A DNA stretch of 53,177 nt from Myxococcota bacterium (GTDB lineage: Bacteria > Myxococcota_A > Polyangia > Polyangiales > Polyangiaceae): the NCBI GenBank assembly GCA_963169915.1, contig CAUJEM010000044.1, positions 1 through 53,177 on the forward strand, in the 5' to 3' direction. Positions within the stretch are counted from its first letter, which is position 1; each line of letters starts with the position of its first letter. The notes beneath the pieces are model-generated. The model was not told the DNA's origin, searched no databases, and saw only the letters and a list, made by a program, of their open reading frames with translations. Below are positions 45,440 to 52,769 of the stretch, in pieces. Position numbers and translations under genes: made by a program.

Positions 45440-46642
45440 TCAGGGGTAGGCGCCCACGGGGCCCACCGGCGGGCGCGCCAGCGCGGCGGCCGCGCCGCGG
45501 GGACCGTCGGCGCTCCAGTGGGTGGCGTACGCGCCGCGCAGGGCGAGCTCCGCGAGCTTGCCGCGGGGCGAGAAGCCCCACTCGGCCTCTTGCGACGAGT
45601 CGTTGGGATCCGCGTAGAGGCGCCACACGAAGAAGCCGGCGAAGCCCTCGCGCTCGGTGAGCGGCGTCAGCAACCCGAGGTACGCCTCGGCTTGCGCGCG
45701 CTCGTCCACCTGGACGTCTCTCATGCCGTCGGGCCACTCCCAGGGGCGCAGCGCGGGATCGGTGCGCGTGGTGTAGCCGAACTCCGTGAAGAGCACGGGC
45801 TTGTCCCACTGGCGTGCGAGCGCTTCGAGCTGCGCCCCGATGCGCTGCCCACCCTCCACGAGCGTCGGGAGCGTGGCCCCGGCGCGCTCCGTCAAGGGGT
45901 AAAAGGCGTTGATCCCGATGAGATCCAGCTCGCCCAGGATGACGGTGTGCTCGACGTCGTCCCAATTGGCCGCGTAGGTGAGCAGCCCCGGGTAGACGCT
46001 CCGCACCTGCCGGATGAGCTCGGTGAAGCTCGGGGCGCGGCTGGTCGTCACCCAAGAGCGGAGCTCCACCCCGACGCTGAACAGGTCGACCTGCGCCTGC
46101 TGCGCGACCTCCGCCCAGGCCAAGGTGAAGGCGGAGTAGGCGCGCGCCCAGCGCGCCCACGCGGCGTCGTCCCCTGGGTCGATCTCCGCGCGCCAGCCGC
46201 CCGTCTCGACCCACAGGTGGGGGACGAGCATCACGCGCAGCCCTTCGGCGTGCGCTTGCTCGACCGCGCGCAGCACGTTACGGCGGTTGTCCGCGAAGGG
46301 CGCCTCGAAGCTCAGGTCGACGCCGGTGGGGGACAGATCCCACACGCGACCGAAGACGGTGAGGCTGACCCAGGTGCAGCCCATGCGCTTGAGCTCGGAC
46401 AGCGCGCGGCGATACGGCTCGCTCCCGTAGCCGGCGTCCGGGTGCAGCGAGCTCTCGATGGGGCCGAGCGTGGCGCCGCGGATGGCGCCGAGGCCGGCGT
46501 CTCGCCAACCGTCGCGTCCCGGCAGGAGCCGCAGCGGGCTCAGCGGCGCCGCACCGCCGCGCGGCGCTGCGGCGGCGCGGCTGGCACCGAGCAGCGTCAG
46601 GCCGAGCAGCAGCGCCGCGCCCACGGTGCCGCGCGCGCTCAT
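45440..46642 (-). CDS. GH113-like glycoside hydrolase, secreted
   Basis: 400 residues with a signal peptide (GAALLLGLTLLGASRAAAA). A TIM-barrel follows with IRGATLGPIESSL, GCTWVSLTVFGRVWD, LVPHLWVETGGW and catalytic acids Glu193 (VGVELRSW) and Glu287 (LFTEFGYT), the arrangement of GH113-type hydrolases, which include beta-mannanases. It would act on exported or external polysaccharide. It starts one base after the HAD phosphatase gene, so the two are cotranscribed. The sugar specificity is not readable. Confidence 0.82.
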   Translation of the reverse strand: MSARGTVGAALLLGLTLLGASRAAAAPRGGAAPLSPLRLLPGRDGWRDAGLGAIRGATLGPIESSLHPDAGYGSEPYRRALSELKRMGCTWVSLTVFGRVWDLSPTGVDLSFEAPFADNRRNVLRAVEQAHAEGLRVMLVPHLWVETGGWRAEIDPGDDAAWARWARAYSAFTLAWAEVAQQAQVDLFSVGVELRSWVTTSRAPSFTELIRQVRSVYPGLLTYAANWDDVEHTVILGELDLIGINAFYPLTERAGATLPTLVEGGQRIGAQLEALARQWDKPVLFTEFGYTTRTDPALRPWEWPDGMRDVQVDERAQAEAYLGLLTPLTEREGFAGFFVWRLYADPNDSSQEAEWGFSPRGKLAELALRGAYATHWSADGPRGAAAALARPPVGPVGAYP

Positions 46643-46643
46643 C

Positions 46644-47327
46644 TCACGCCTGCTCCAGGGGTGCGAGCGCCTCGTCGGTCACCTCACGGATGTGGGCGAA
46701 GGTGAGCGCGGCGCCAACCTCGCGGAGCCGCGGCTCGGGGTAGCTGTGCGCCAGGCCGACGCAGCGCAGGCCCGCGGCGACGCCGGCCTGCACTCCGGCG
46801 AGGCTGTCCTCGAAGACCAGCGCCCGCGCCGCGCTCGGCTCTCCGATGAGCGGCGCCAGCAGCGCCCGCGCGAGCAGGTACCCTTGCGGATCTGGCTTGG
46901 AGCGGGCGGTGTCCTCGGCGCTCACCACCGCGGTCACTCGCTCACGGACCCCGAGGACGCGCAGCCCGAGCTCGATCTCCTCGCGGAGCGCGCCGGACAC
47001 GATGACGACGGGGCCGAGCGCCGCCCGACGCTCGACGAGCGCGGCGGCGCCCTCGAACACGGGCAGCTCTCTCGCGGCCAGCGCGAGGTAAATGGGGCGC
47101 TTCTGCTCGATGAGCTGGCGGACCTCCGCCTCGGTGGGGGAGCGCCCCGCGTCACTGAGCGCCGCGTGGAAGGCGCCGGCGTCGTCGAAGCCGAGGTAGC
47201 GCTCCCAGTAGAGCCGCTCCTCCAGGGTGACGCCGAGCGGCTCTAGGACCTCGCGGAACGCGGCCAGGTGAATGCGCTCGTCGTCGACGAGCACGCCGTT
47301 GAAATCGAAGAGGGTGGCGCGGCGCAT
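46644..47327 (-). CDS. HAD-family phosphatase, beta-phosphoglucomutase-like
   Basis: 227 residues. Motif I is DFNGVLVDDE, with Asn in the usual second position of DxDG; the nucleophile Asp and acid/base Asp (DD) are present. Motif II VSGA, motif III KPDP and motif IV VFEDSLAGVQAG are intact, with a four-helix cap of subclass I. It probably hydrolyses or isomerises a small sugar phosphate. Cotranscribed with the GH113-like gene; divergent from infA. Confidence 0.88.
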   Translation of the reverse strand: MRRATLFDFNGVLVDDERIHLAAFREVLEPLGVTLEERLYWERYLGFDDAGAFHAALSDAGRSPTEAEVRQLIEQKRPIYLALAARELPVFEGAAALVERRAALGPVVIVSGALREEIELGLRVLGVRERVTAVVSAEDTARSKPDPQGYLLARALLAPLIGEPSAARALVFEDSLAGVQAGVAAGLRCVGLAHSYPEPRLREVGAALTFAHIREVTDEALAPLEQA

Positions 47328-47451
47328 GATGGCGGTGGGCGGGGCTCAGGGTTGCCCTGGCGCACCATCGCACGGGGCGGACCAGCTTGCATCGACCGAG
47401 GCGCCGTGCCAGGGTGCGCCCCGCGCGGCCGACCGGCACGCTGAGCAGAGC

Positions 47452-47673
47452 ATGAGCAAAGGCGATCTTCTGGAGATGGAGGGAGTCATTCAAGACGCCC
47501 TCGGCGGTGGTCAGTACACGATCCGCGTGGATCAAGGGGGCGCCATGGTGCGCGCCCAGCTCTCGGGTCGGATGCGCCGTCACCACATCCGCGTGCTCCC
47601 GGGAGACCGCGTGAGGGTCGCGGTCTCTCCGTATGATTTGTCGCACGGGCTCATCGTTTACCGCGGCAAGTGA
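47452..47673 (+). CDS. infA: Translation initiation factor IF-1
   Basis: 73 residues from ATG 47452, the normal size. It is an OB-fold protein binding the 30S A site. MSKGDLLEMEGVIQDAL, RAQLSGRMRRHHIRVLPGD and SPYDLSHGLIVYRGK align with the IF-1 pattern. There is no Met/Ala variation of note. Its stop overlaps the start of the SUMF1-type lipoprotein gene as GTGA, an unusual coupling. It is divergent from the HAD gene. Confidence 0.96.
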   Translation: MSKGDLLEMEGVIQDALGGGQYTIRVDQGGAMVRAQLSGRMRRHHIRVLPGDRVRVAVSPYDLSHGLIVYRGK

Positions 47674-48653
47674 CGGTGGCGCGCCGTAGCGCGCCGCTCG
47701 CGCTCGCGCTCGCGCTCGGGGGGCTCGCTGCAGCGTGCTCACGGCAGGAGCCACCGGCGCCGTCGGCCAGCGCGAGCACGCCAGCGCCCGTGGCGGCCCC
47801 AGAGCCGCCGCCCCGGCTGCTCTACCTCCCGGACTCCGGCGACGTCGCGCCCTCGGGCACTCCGCCCCCCGCGCTGGGCGTCGCGCCACCGCCCTCGCGC
47901 TCCCCGTTGGGCCGCTGCCCCCCGGAGATGGTGGACGTCGCCGGCGCCTACTGCATCGACCGCTGGGAGTCGCAGCTGACCCGTGCGGACGACGGGCGGC
48001 CGCTCTCTCCCTACTATCCGCCTCGGGCAGCGACCGCGAAGCGCATCGCCACCGAGTGGCCAGGGCTGGCGCTGCGGACCGGGGGGCCCAAGGCGCGCGC
48101 CATGCCGCTACCCTCGGTGCCCGACTGGCAGACGAGCGACGACTTCGAGCCGCGCGCGATCTCGCGCGCCGGGGTCACCCCCGCGGGCTACATCAGCGGG
48201 CTGCTGGCAGAGCGCGCCTGCGCCAACGCGGGCAAGCGGCTGTGTACGGCGGGCGAGTGGGTGCGCGCGTGCCGAGGCGAGCAAGGGCGGAAGTACCCCT
48301 ACGGCGCGCGCTACGTCGAGGGCGCGTGCAACGTCTTTCGAGAGGCGCACCCGGCGGCGCTGCTCCACGACGACGCCTCGACGGGCCACCTGGACCCGCG
48401 CCTCAACCAGGTCCGTGCTGGGACGGCGCCGCTCCTGCGCGCCACGGGAGCGACCGGCACGTGCCGGAGTGAGTGGGGGACCGACGCCGTGCTGGACATG
48501 GTCGGTAACCTCGACGAGTGGGTCGCCGACGAGCGCGGCGCGTTCCATGGCGGCTTCTATGCACGCTCGACCCGCGAGGGCTGCGACGCGCGCATCACTA
48601 GCCACCCCCGGAGCTATTTCGACTACAGCCTCGGCGTGCGCTGCTGCCGCTGA
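47670..48653 (+). CDS. SUMF1/FGE-type domain lipoprotein
   Basis: 327 residues. GTG 47670 overlaps the infA stop (GTGA). A lipoprotein signal with lipobox AAAC is followed by a Pro-rich linker (25-85) and a formylglycine-generating-enzyme-sulfatase domain: MVDVAGAYCIDRWE, GKRLCTAGEWVRACRGEQG, YPYGARYV, DMVGNLDEWV, FHGGFYARS, and the end SLGVRCCR. These are typical of SUMF1-like domains in bacterial lipoproteins that are mostly non-catalytic; whether a Cu-binding Cys pair exists could not be decided. The role beside IF-1 is not obvious. Confidence 0.85.
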   Translation: MTVARRSAPLALALALGGLAAACSRQEPPAPSASASTPAPVAAPEPPPRLLYLPDSGDVAPSGTPPPALGVAPPPSRSPLGRCPPEMVDVAGAYCIDRWESQLTRADDGRPLSPYYPPRAATAKRIATEWPGLALRTGGPKARAMPLPSVPDWQTSDDFEPRAISRAGVTPAGYISGLLAERACANAGKRLCTAGEWVRACRGEQGRKYPYGARYVEGACNVFREAHPAALLHDDASTGHLDPRLNQVRAGTAPLLRATGATGTCRSEWGTDAVLDMVGNLDEWVADERGAFHGGFYARSTREGCDARITSHPRSYFDYSLGVRCCR

Positions 48654-48654
48654 A

Positions 48655-48674
48655 CGCCTGTCCGGCGACAGGCG
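48655..48674 (+). terminator. GC hairpin after the SUMF1-type gene
   Basis: CGCCTGTC (48655-48662) and GACAGGCG (48667-48674) form a perfect 8-bp stem with a 4-base loop, one base after the stop codon. There is no T tract. It is probably a terminator or mRNA-end stabiliser. Confidence 0.5.
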
Positions 48675-48678
48675 CACA

Positions 48679-48694
48679 GCACAAAGAATTGTGC
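48679..48694 (+). promoter_or_regulatory. Second hairpin, near the -35 of the next gene
   Basis: GCACAA (48679-48684) and TTGTGC (48689-48694) pair perfectly around AGAA. It lies 20 bases before the TATCAT element, so it may be an operator for the small lipoprotein gene rather than a second terminator. Confidence 0.35.
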
Positions 48695-48714
48695 GTCATT
48701 GTGGGTGTATGTCG

Positions 48715-48720
48715 TATCAT
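48715..48720 (+). promoter_or_regulatory. Candidate -10 element of the small lipoprotein gene
   Basis: TATCAT, 7 bases before ATG 48728; close to the TATAAT consensus, with no Shine-Dalgarno between. Confidence 0.4.
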
Positions 48721-48727
48721 TGCGCAC

Positions 48728-49138
48728 ATGATGCAGTCCCCTCGATCCTTCGTCTCGCGTCGTCTGGCGGCTCTGCTCGTCGGGGGCGTGGTGGCCTCTC
48801 TCACCGGCTGCGGTCACCCCATGCAGCGCAAGCTCGAGGGTCGATGGTATGGCGACTCGGTCGAGAACTTCGACGAGCGGGACATCGCTGCGGCGACCGG
48901 CTGGGTGAAGTCCTTCTCCATGGAGTTCTCGGGCTCGAGCGTCACCGTCGCCATCCCGACGGACGACCCGCGGAGCGGCAGCTATACCATCGCGTCCGCG
49001 CACGACAACGACGTCGTCCTGGCCATCAAGCGCAAGGACGGGAGCGTGGACAAGGCCAAGCTGCGGATCGACGACGACGACAACATCCGCTTCATGCTGG
49101 CCGATGGACGCGCCATCGTGATGCAGCGGGCGAACTGA
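48728..49138 (+). CDS. Small hypothetical lipoprotein
   Basis: 136 residues from ATG 48728 (or the adjacent ATG 48731). Lipobox LTGC follows a hydrophobic segment after a basic n-region (SFVSRRLAALLVGG). The mature part is strand-rich: LEGRWYGDSVENF, FSMEFSGSSVTVAIP, GSYTIASAHDNDVVLAI and NIRFMLADGRAIVM, reminiscent of small beta-barrel or lipocalin-like folds, with no named family. It has its own AT-richer promoter region and is followed by a bidirectional hairpin. Confidence 0.75.
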   Translation: MMQSPRSFVSRRLAALLVGGVVASLTGCGHPMQRKLEGRWYGDSVENFDERDIAAATGWVKSFSMEFSGSSVTVAIPTDDPRSGSYTIASAHDNDVVLAIKRKDGSVDKAKLRIDDDDNIRFMLADGRAIVMQRAN

Positions 49139-49144
49139 GCCCGC

Positions 49145-49168
49145 CGCGCGGGCGAGGATGCCCGCGCG
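49145..49168. terminator. Bidirectional GC hairpin between convergent genes
   Basis: CGCGCGGGC (49145-49153) and GCCCGCGCG (49160-49168) form a 9-bp stem with loop GAGGAT. It fills the space between the small lipoprotein stop (49138) and the FecR-type stop (49171). There is no T tract on either strand. Confidence 0.55.
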
Positions 49169-49170
49169 CG

Positions 49171-50229
49171 CTAGGGGCGGAGGTCGAGGCGCCGCTCGAG
49201 CCGGGAGACGCTGGGCGTGGTGGGGACGGCGTCGAGCGGCAGCTCCGCCCTGACGCAGCGGGCGACCGCGGGCGCCAGTGGCGGCTCACAGCGCGCCGCG
49301 ACGACCTCCCCCCGCGCGTCGAGCTCCAAGCCTAGGACGGTGGTGAAGCGCACGCCGACGCCCGAGACGGCCTGGCTCTCGGCCTGGAAGCAGCCCTCGA
49401 TGAGGCGCACGGCGTGCGTCATGATCTGCTCGGCCGCGGTAGCGGTCGGGGGCGAGGCGGCCGGTGACGGTGCCTTGGGTCGTAGGGGCGCCGGCGGTGG
49501 GGACGGCACCACCCAGGGCTCACCCCCGGCGATGGCGCCTGCGGCCTCTCCATCATGAAAGAACTCACCGTGGGCGGGGGCGACGAGGCGCCACCCTCGC
49601 GTGAGCGGCTCCCGCCCCGCGGGCTTCGGGCCCGCGACCACGATCCCCTCCGTGAGCCGCACGCCGACGCGCTGGCGCGAGAGCTGGACCCCAAACCGGG
49701 TTCCGTGCGCTGCCACCCGCAGTCGCGCTGCGTCCACCACGAAGCTCTCGGCCTGAGCGCTGGGGCGCACCTCGGTGGTGATGGCCCCCTGCAGGAGCTC
49801 CACGACCAGGCGCTCGTCGAGCTCACCGATCCGCGCGATGCTGCCAGGCGCGAGCGTCCAGCTCCCGAAGCGTGGATGCACGACGTGGAGGCTCTTCCAG
49901 CCGCTCCCCAGCCGCTCCCCAGGGCGTAGCGCCGCAGCGTCCAGCGTCTCGAGGTGGGGCGCCAGCGCTTCGGCGGACAGCAGCGGCGTGACCCTGGGCC
50001 TGCCTGGCAGCCACCCCACGGCGAGCGCCACGGCGAGCGCGGCGGCGAGCGCGAAGAGCCAGGTGACGGCGCCCGGGCGGCGCGGCGCGCGCACGCGCTC
50101 CTCCGCCGGGAGGGCGCGCAGCGCCTGCATCACGCGGCGCTCGAGCCGCTCGGCGTCGAGCCGCGGCCCGGGCGCGTGCCGTAGCTCGTGGGTGAGGCGC
50201 GCGAGCGCGCGACGTCGCTGGGGGTTCAT
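49171..50229 (-). CDS. FecR-type anti-sigma-like protein
   Basis: 352 residues. ATG 50229 overlaps the ECF sigma stop as ATGA. A cytoplasmic helical N-terminus (about 1-50) could bind the sigma factor; one membrane helix follows (TWLFALAAALAVALAVGWL, about 55-73), then a FecR domain (SIARIGELDERLVVELLQG, VAAHGTRFGVQLS). The C-terminal 100 residues after a Pro/Ala linker include LIEGCFQAE and VARCVRAELP, like TonB/AgmX-type C-terminal domains with a Cys pair. Inference: it holds the sigma factor until an envelope signal is sensed. The C-terminal addition is unusual for FecR. Confidence 0.85.
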   Translation of the reverse strand: MNPQRRRALARLTHELRHAPGPRLDAERLERRVMQALRALPAEERVRAPRRPGAVTWLFALAAALAVALAVGWLPGRPRVTPLLSAEALAPHLETLDAAALRPGERLGSGWKSLHVVHPRFGSWTLAPGSIARIGELDERLVVELLQGAITTEVRPSAQAESFVVDAARLRVAAHGTRFGVQLSRQRVGVRLTEGIVVAGPKPAGREPLTRGWRLVAPAHGEFFHDGEAAGAIAGGEPWVVPSPPPAPLRPKAPSPAASPPTATAAEQIMTHAVRLIEGCFQAESQAVSGVGVRFTTVLGLELDARGEVVAARCEPPLAPAVARCVRAELPLDAVPTTPSVSRLERRLDLRP

Positions 50230-50846
50230 GGCTCTCGCTCGTGGGGGAGGAGGGTGGCGGGCGTGGCGGCGCCCAGCTCATCGGTCAGCAGCCGCGCGAG
50301 CTCGGGCTCCGAGGGCAGGAGCGCTGCCAGCTCACGTCGGGCGTAGAAGAGCCGCGTCCGCACCGTGAGCAGCGGCGCCCCGACGATCCGCGCGATGTCC
50401 GCGGCGGCGAGGCCCTCGAGCTCGTGCAGGACGAAGACGACGCGCTTCTTCTCGCTCAGGCGGTGGAGCAGGCGCTCGAAGGCGCGGAGGCGGGCGTTCT
50501 GCGCGAGCTGCTCCTCCGGCAGCGGCCGCTGATCCACCACGTCGAGCAGCGCGTCGGCGACCTCGGTGAAGCGAGGCCGGCTGCGGGCCTGGCGCAGGTG
50601 CATCAGGATCACGTTCACCGTCACCCGGTGCAGCCAGGTGGAGAAGCGCGCCTCGGCGCGGAAGTGCTTGAGGCTTCGGTGGAGCTGGATGAACACCTCT
50701 TGGACCACGTCTTCGCAGTCGTTCGAGCTGCCGAGCATGCGCCGCACGAGGCGCGCGACCTGCGCCTGGTGATGACGGATGAGCCAACGAAAGGCCGCCT
50801 CGTCGCCGCGCTGCGCGGCCTCGATCTGCGCCCGTTCGCCGTCCAC
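50226..50846 (-). CDS. ECF RNA polymerase sigma factor
   Basis: 206 residues from GTG 50846; a further 36 codons upstream are open but not sigma-like, and TAAGCT 7 bases before this GTG supports a leaderless start. Region 2 (AFRWLIRHHQAQVARLVRRM, DCEDVVQEVFIQLHRSL, FSTWLHRVTVNVILMHLRQ) and region 4 (LSEKKRVVFVLHELEGLAAADIARIVG, VRTRLFYARREL) are complete. The group resembles ECF factors with an FecR-type partner. Its operon with that partner suggests autoregulated envelope response. The target promoters are not visible in the window. Confidence 0.93.
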   Translation of the reverse strand: MDGERAQIEAAQRGDEAAFRWLIRHHQAQVARLVRRMLGSSNDCEDVVQEVFIQLHRSLKHFRAEARFSTWLHRVTVNVILMHLRQARSRPRFTEVADALLDVVDQRPLPEEQLAQNARLRAFERLLHRLSEKKRVVFVLHELEGLAAADIARIVGAPLLTVRTRLFYARRELAALLPSEPELARLLTDELGAATPATLLPHEREP

Positions 50847-50853
50847 CCAGGTG

Positions 50854-50859
50854 AGCTTA
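50854..50859 (-). promoter_or_regulatory. Candidate -10 element of the ECF sigma gene
   Basis: TAAGCT on the minus strand, 7 bases before GTG 50846. The same hexamer at a similar distance precedes the methyltransferase gene at 23608. Confidence 0.4.
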
Positions 50860-50976
50860 GCCCGCGACGGAGCGAGCGCAGCAGCCGTGACGAGCGCGGG
50901 CGCGATGCCGGTCAGCCGACAGGGGGCCAGCGCAGAGGTCGCGAGAAGCGTCACGCCTGCTTGGATGCGCGCCGCG

Positions 50977-51006
50977 CGTCGGCGTTCAAACGCACGAACG
51001 CCGACG
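50977..51006 (-). terminator. GC hairpin downstream of the small basic protein gene
   Basis: CGTCGGCGTTC (50977-50987) and GAACGCCGACG (50996-51006) form an 11-bp perfect stem with an 8-base loop, 55 bases after the stop of the minus-strand gene at 51062. No T run follows. It would separate that gene from the ECF operon. Confidence 0.55.
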
Positions 51007-51061
51007 TCGAGCCGGGGCGTGGCTGGCCAGCGACGTCGGCGCGCGAGCGCCCCTCCAGGGC

Positions 51062-51376
51062 TCAGAAGAGCTGCTTGAGCTCGACGACGGACTGCTTCTT
51101 CTGCTCGAGCAGGCGGTTGACCGCGCGCAGGAGCCGGGTCTTCGCGGGACCGGACAGCGGCTTGCCCGCGCAGGCGCTGTCGATGAGCCGCGGCGTGATC
51201 GGGCGCCCCGAGGTGCCCTTGACCCGCGCCGGCTTGGCGTCCTTCTTGGCCGCAGCCCAGAGGGCAGCGCGGGCGCGCTCCTCCGCCGTCCGCTTCTCCA
51301 GGGCGTTGGAGGCCGCGAGCAGGCGCCGGCGGTCGATCTTCTGAGCGTTGATGAAGTCCTCGAACTTGCTTGCCAT
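51062..51376 (-). CDS. Small basic hypothetical protein
   Basis: 104 residues from ATG 51376, with AGGAG 6 bases upstream. No signal or membrane segment. The sequence is Lys/Arg/Ala-rich and helical (KFEDFINAQKIDRRRLLAASNALEKRT, LLRAVNRLLEQKKQSVVELKQLF), as in small nucleic-acid- or ribosome-associated proteins, but no family is recognised. It is monocistronic, followed by a strong hairpin, and divergent from the purine nucleoside phosphorylase. Confidence 0.75.
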   Translation of the reverse strand: MASKFEDFINAQKIDRRRLLAASNALEKRTAEERARAALWAAAKKDAKPARVKGTSGRPITPRLIDSACAGKPLSGPAKTRLLRAVNRLLEQKKQSVVELKQLF

Positions 51377-51492
51377 TCTGGTCTCCTGCGGCGCGCTGGC
51401 GCCGGAAAAGGCCCCGAGCGCTAGCACGGTTTTTCCCTTCCGTCTCCCCTGGTCACGCCCGACGTCGCTTGGAGAGGCCCGGGGGAGTGCTC

Positions 51493-51498
51493 TACCCT
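51493..51498 (+). promoter_or_regulatory. Candidate -10 element of the nucleoside phosphorylase gene
   Basis: TACCCT, 9 bases before ATG 51508; TTGGAG (51469-51474) is a possible -35 with an 18-base spacer. No Shine-Dalgarno is seen next to the ATG. Confidence 0.35.
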
Positions 51499-51507
51499 GA
51501 ACCTCCG

Positions 51508-52356
51508 ATGAGTGACGGGCACTGGGTCGACCGCTTGGACGAGGCCGTCAGCGCGCTGGCGCCTCGGCTCCCGGCCGTCCCGAGCCTGGGCCTCGTGCTC
51601 GGCTCGGGGCTGGGGCACTTCGCGCACTCGCTCGGCGAGCGCCACGTCATCCCGTACCAGGAGGTGCCGCACCTGCCCCTACCGCGCGTCAGCGGACATG
51701 ACGCGGCGCTGAGCTGGGGCCGCGTGGGGCGCTGGCCCGTGCTGTGCCTCCAAGGTCGAGTCCATGCGTACGAGGGCTACGACGCCGCGGAGGTCGCCTT
51801 CGGCGTGCGGCTGCTGGCGCGGCTGGGTGTCAGCACCGTCATCGTCACCAACGCGGCGGGCGGCATCGATCCAGCGCTGGCCCCGGGCAGCTTCTTGCTC
51901 ATCACCGATCATCTCAACCTCACCGGGCTCAACCCGCTCTGCGGACCCAACCTCGACGCGCTGGGGCCGCGCTTCCCGGACATGAGCCGCGCCTACGATC
52001 CAGCGCTGGCACAGGCGGCGCGGCGCGCGGCGGCCCGCCTGGGACGGCCGCTCGCGGAGGGCGTGTACGCGGGGCTGCTCGGCCCCTCGTACGAGACGCC
52101 CGCGGAGATCGCGATGCTCCGCGCGCTCGGGGCGCACGCCGTGGGGATGAGCACCGTGCTGGAGGTCATCGCGCTACGCCACGCCGGCGTCCGGGTGGGC
52201 GCCATGAGCTGCATCACCAACCACGCGGCTGGTGTCGGTGAGGCGCCGCTCAGCCACGCAGAGGTCGAGGCGACGGCGCAGCGGACGCAGGCCGACTTCG
52301 TCCAGCTAGTGTCGGCGTGGGTCGAGGAGAGCGCAGGCGGCGAGGTGAGGGCGTGA
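51508..52356 (+). CDS. Purine nucleoside phosphorylase
   Basis: 282 residues, typical of the trimeric PNP family (about 270-290). It splits purine nucleosides with phosphate. GLVLGSGLGHFA binds phosphate, LQGRVHAYEGYD corresponds to the conserved GRxHxYEG motif, followed by TNAAGGID, GPSYETPAEI and GMSTVLEVIALRHAGV. The base-binding Asn in CITNHAAG is present. ATG 51508 begins the conserved region. The stop overlaps cytidine deaminase as GTGA, making a nucleoside-salvage pair. Confidence 0.95.
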   Translation: MSDGHWVDRLDEAVSALAPRLPAVPSLGLVLGSGLGHFAHSLGERHVIPYQEVPHLPLPRVSGHDAALSWGRVGRWPVLCLQGRVHAYEGYDAAEVAFGVRLLARLGVSTVIVTNAAGGIDPALAPGSFLLITDHLNLTGLNPLCGPNLDALGPRFPDMSRAYDPALAQAARRAAARLGRPLAEGVYAGLLGPSYETPAEIAMLRALGAHAVGMSTVLEVIALRHAGVRVGAMSCITNHAAGVGEAPLSHAEVEATAQRTQADFVQLVSAWVEESAGGEVRA

Positions 52357-52769
52357 CCTCGCGCGTGCCGCTGGCGGCCCTCGCGGGCGAGCTCCAGGAG
52401 CTGCTGAGCGAGGCGGAGGCGGCGGCGCGCCAGGCCTACGCGCCGTACTCGCGCTTCCCGGTCGGCGCAGCCCTCAGGAGCGAGCGCGGGGCGGTGCATC
52501 GTGGCTGCAACGTGGAGAACGCCAGCTACGGGGCGACGCTGTGCGCGGAGCGGGGCGCGGTCACGGCGCTCGTCGCCGCAGGTGAGCGGCGGATCGTGGA
52601 CGTGGCGGTGTGGGTCCCAGCGGCAGAGCCCGCCATGCCTTGTGGGCTCTGCCGTCAGGTGCTGTGGGAGTTTGGCCCACGCGCGCGCGTCGTCAGCGCC
52701 AGCCCGAGCGGCGCGGTCGTGACCACGCTGGGGGAGCTGCTGCCGCAGGCGTTCTCACTGCCGCGCTGA
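52353..52769 (+). CDS. cdd: Cytidine deaminase
   Basis: 138 residues from GTG 52353 (GTGA overlap with the phosphorylase). It deaminates cytidine and deoxycytidine to the uridines. The substrate motif YAPYSRFPVGAAL, zinc motif NVENASYGATLCAERGAV (catalytic CAE) and PCGLCRQVLWEF with the second Cys pair are intact. Size fits the homotetrameric class. It converges on the last gene with a 15-bp overlap. Confidence 0.96.
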   Translation: MTSRVPLAALAGELQELLSEAEAAARQAYAPYSRFPVGAALRSERGAVHRGCNVENASYGATLCAERGAVTALVAAGERRIVDVAVWVPAAEPAMPCGLCRQVLWEFGPRARVVSASPSGAVVTTLGELLPQAFSLPR

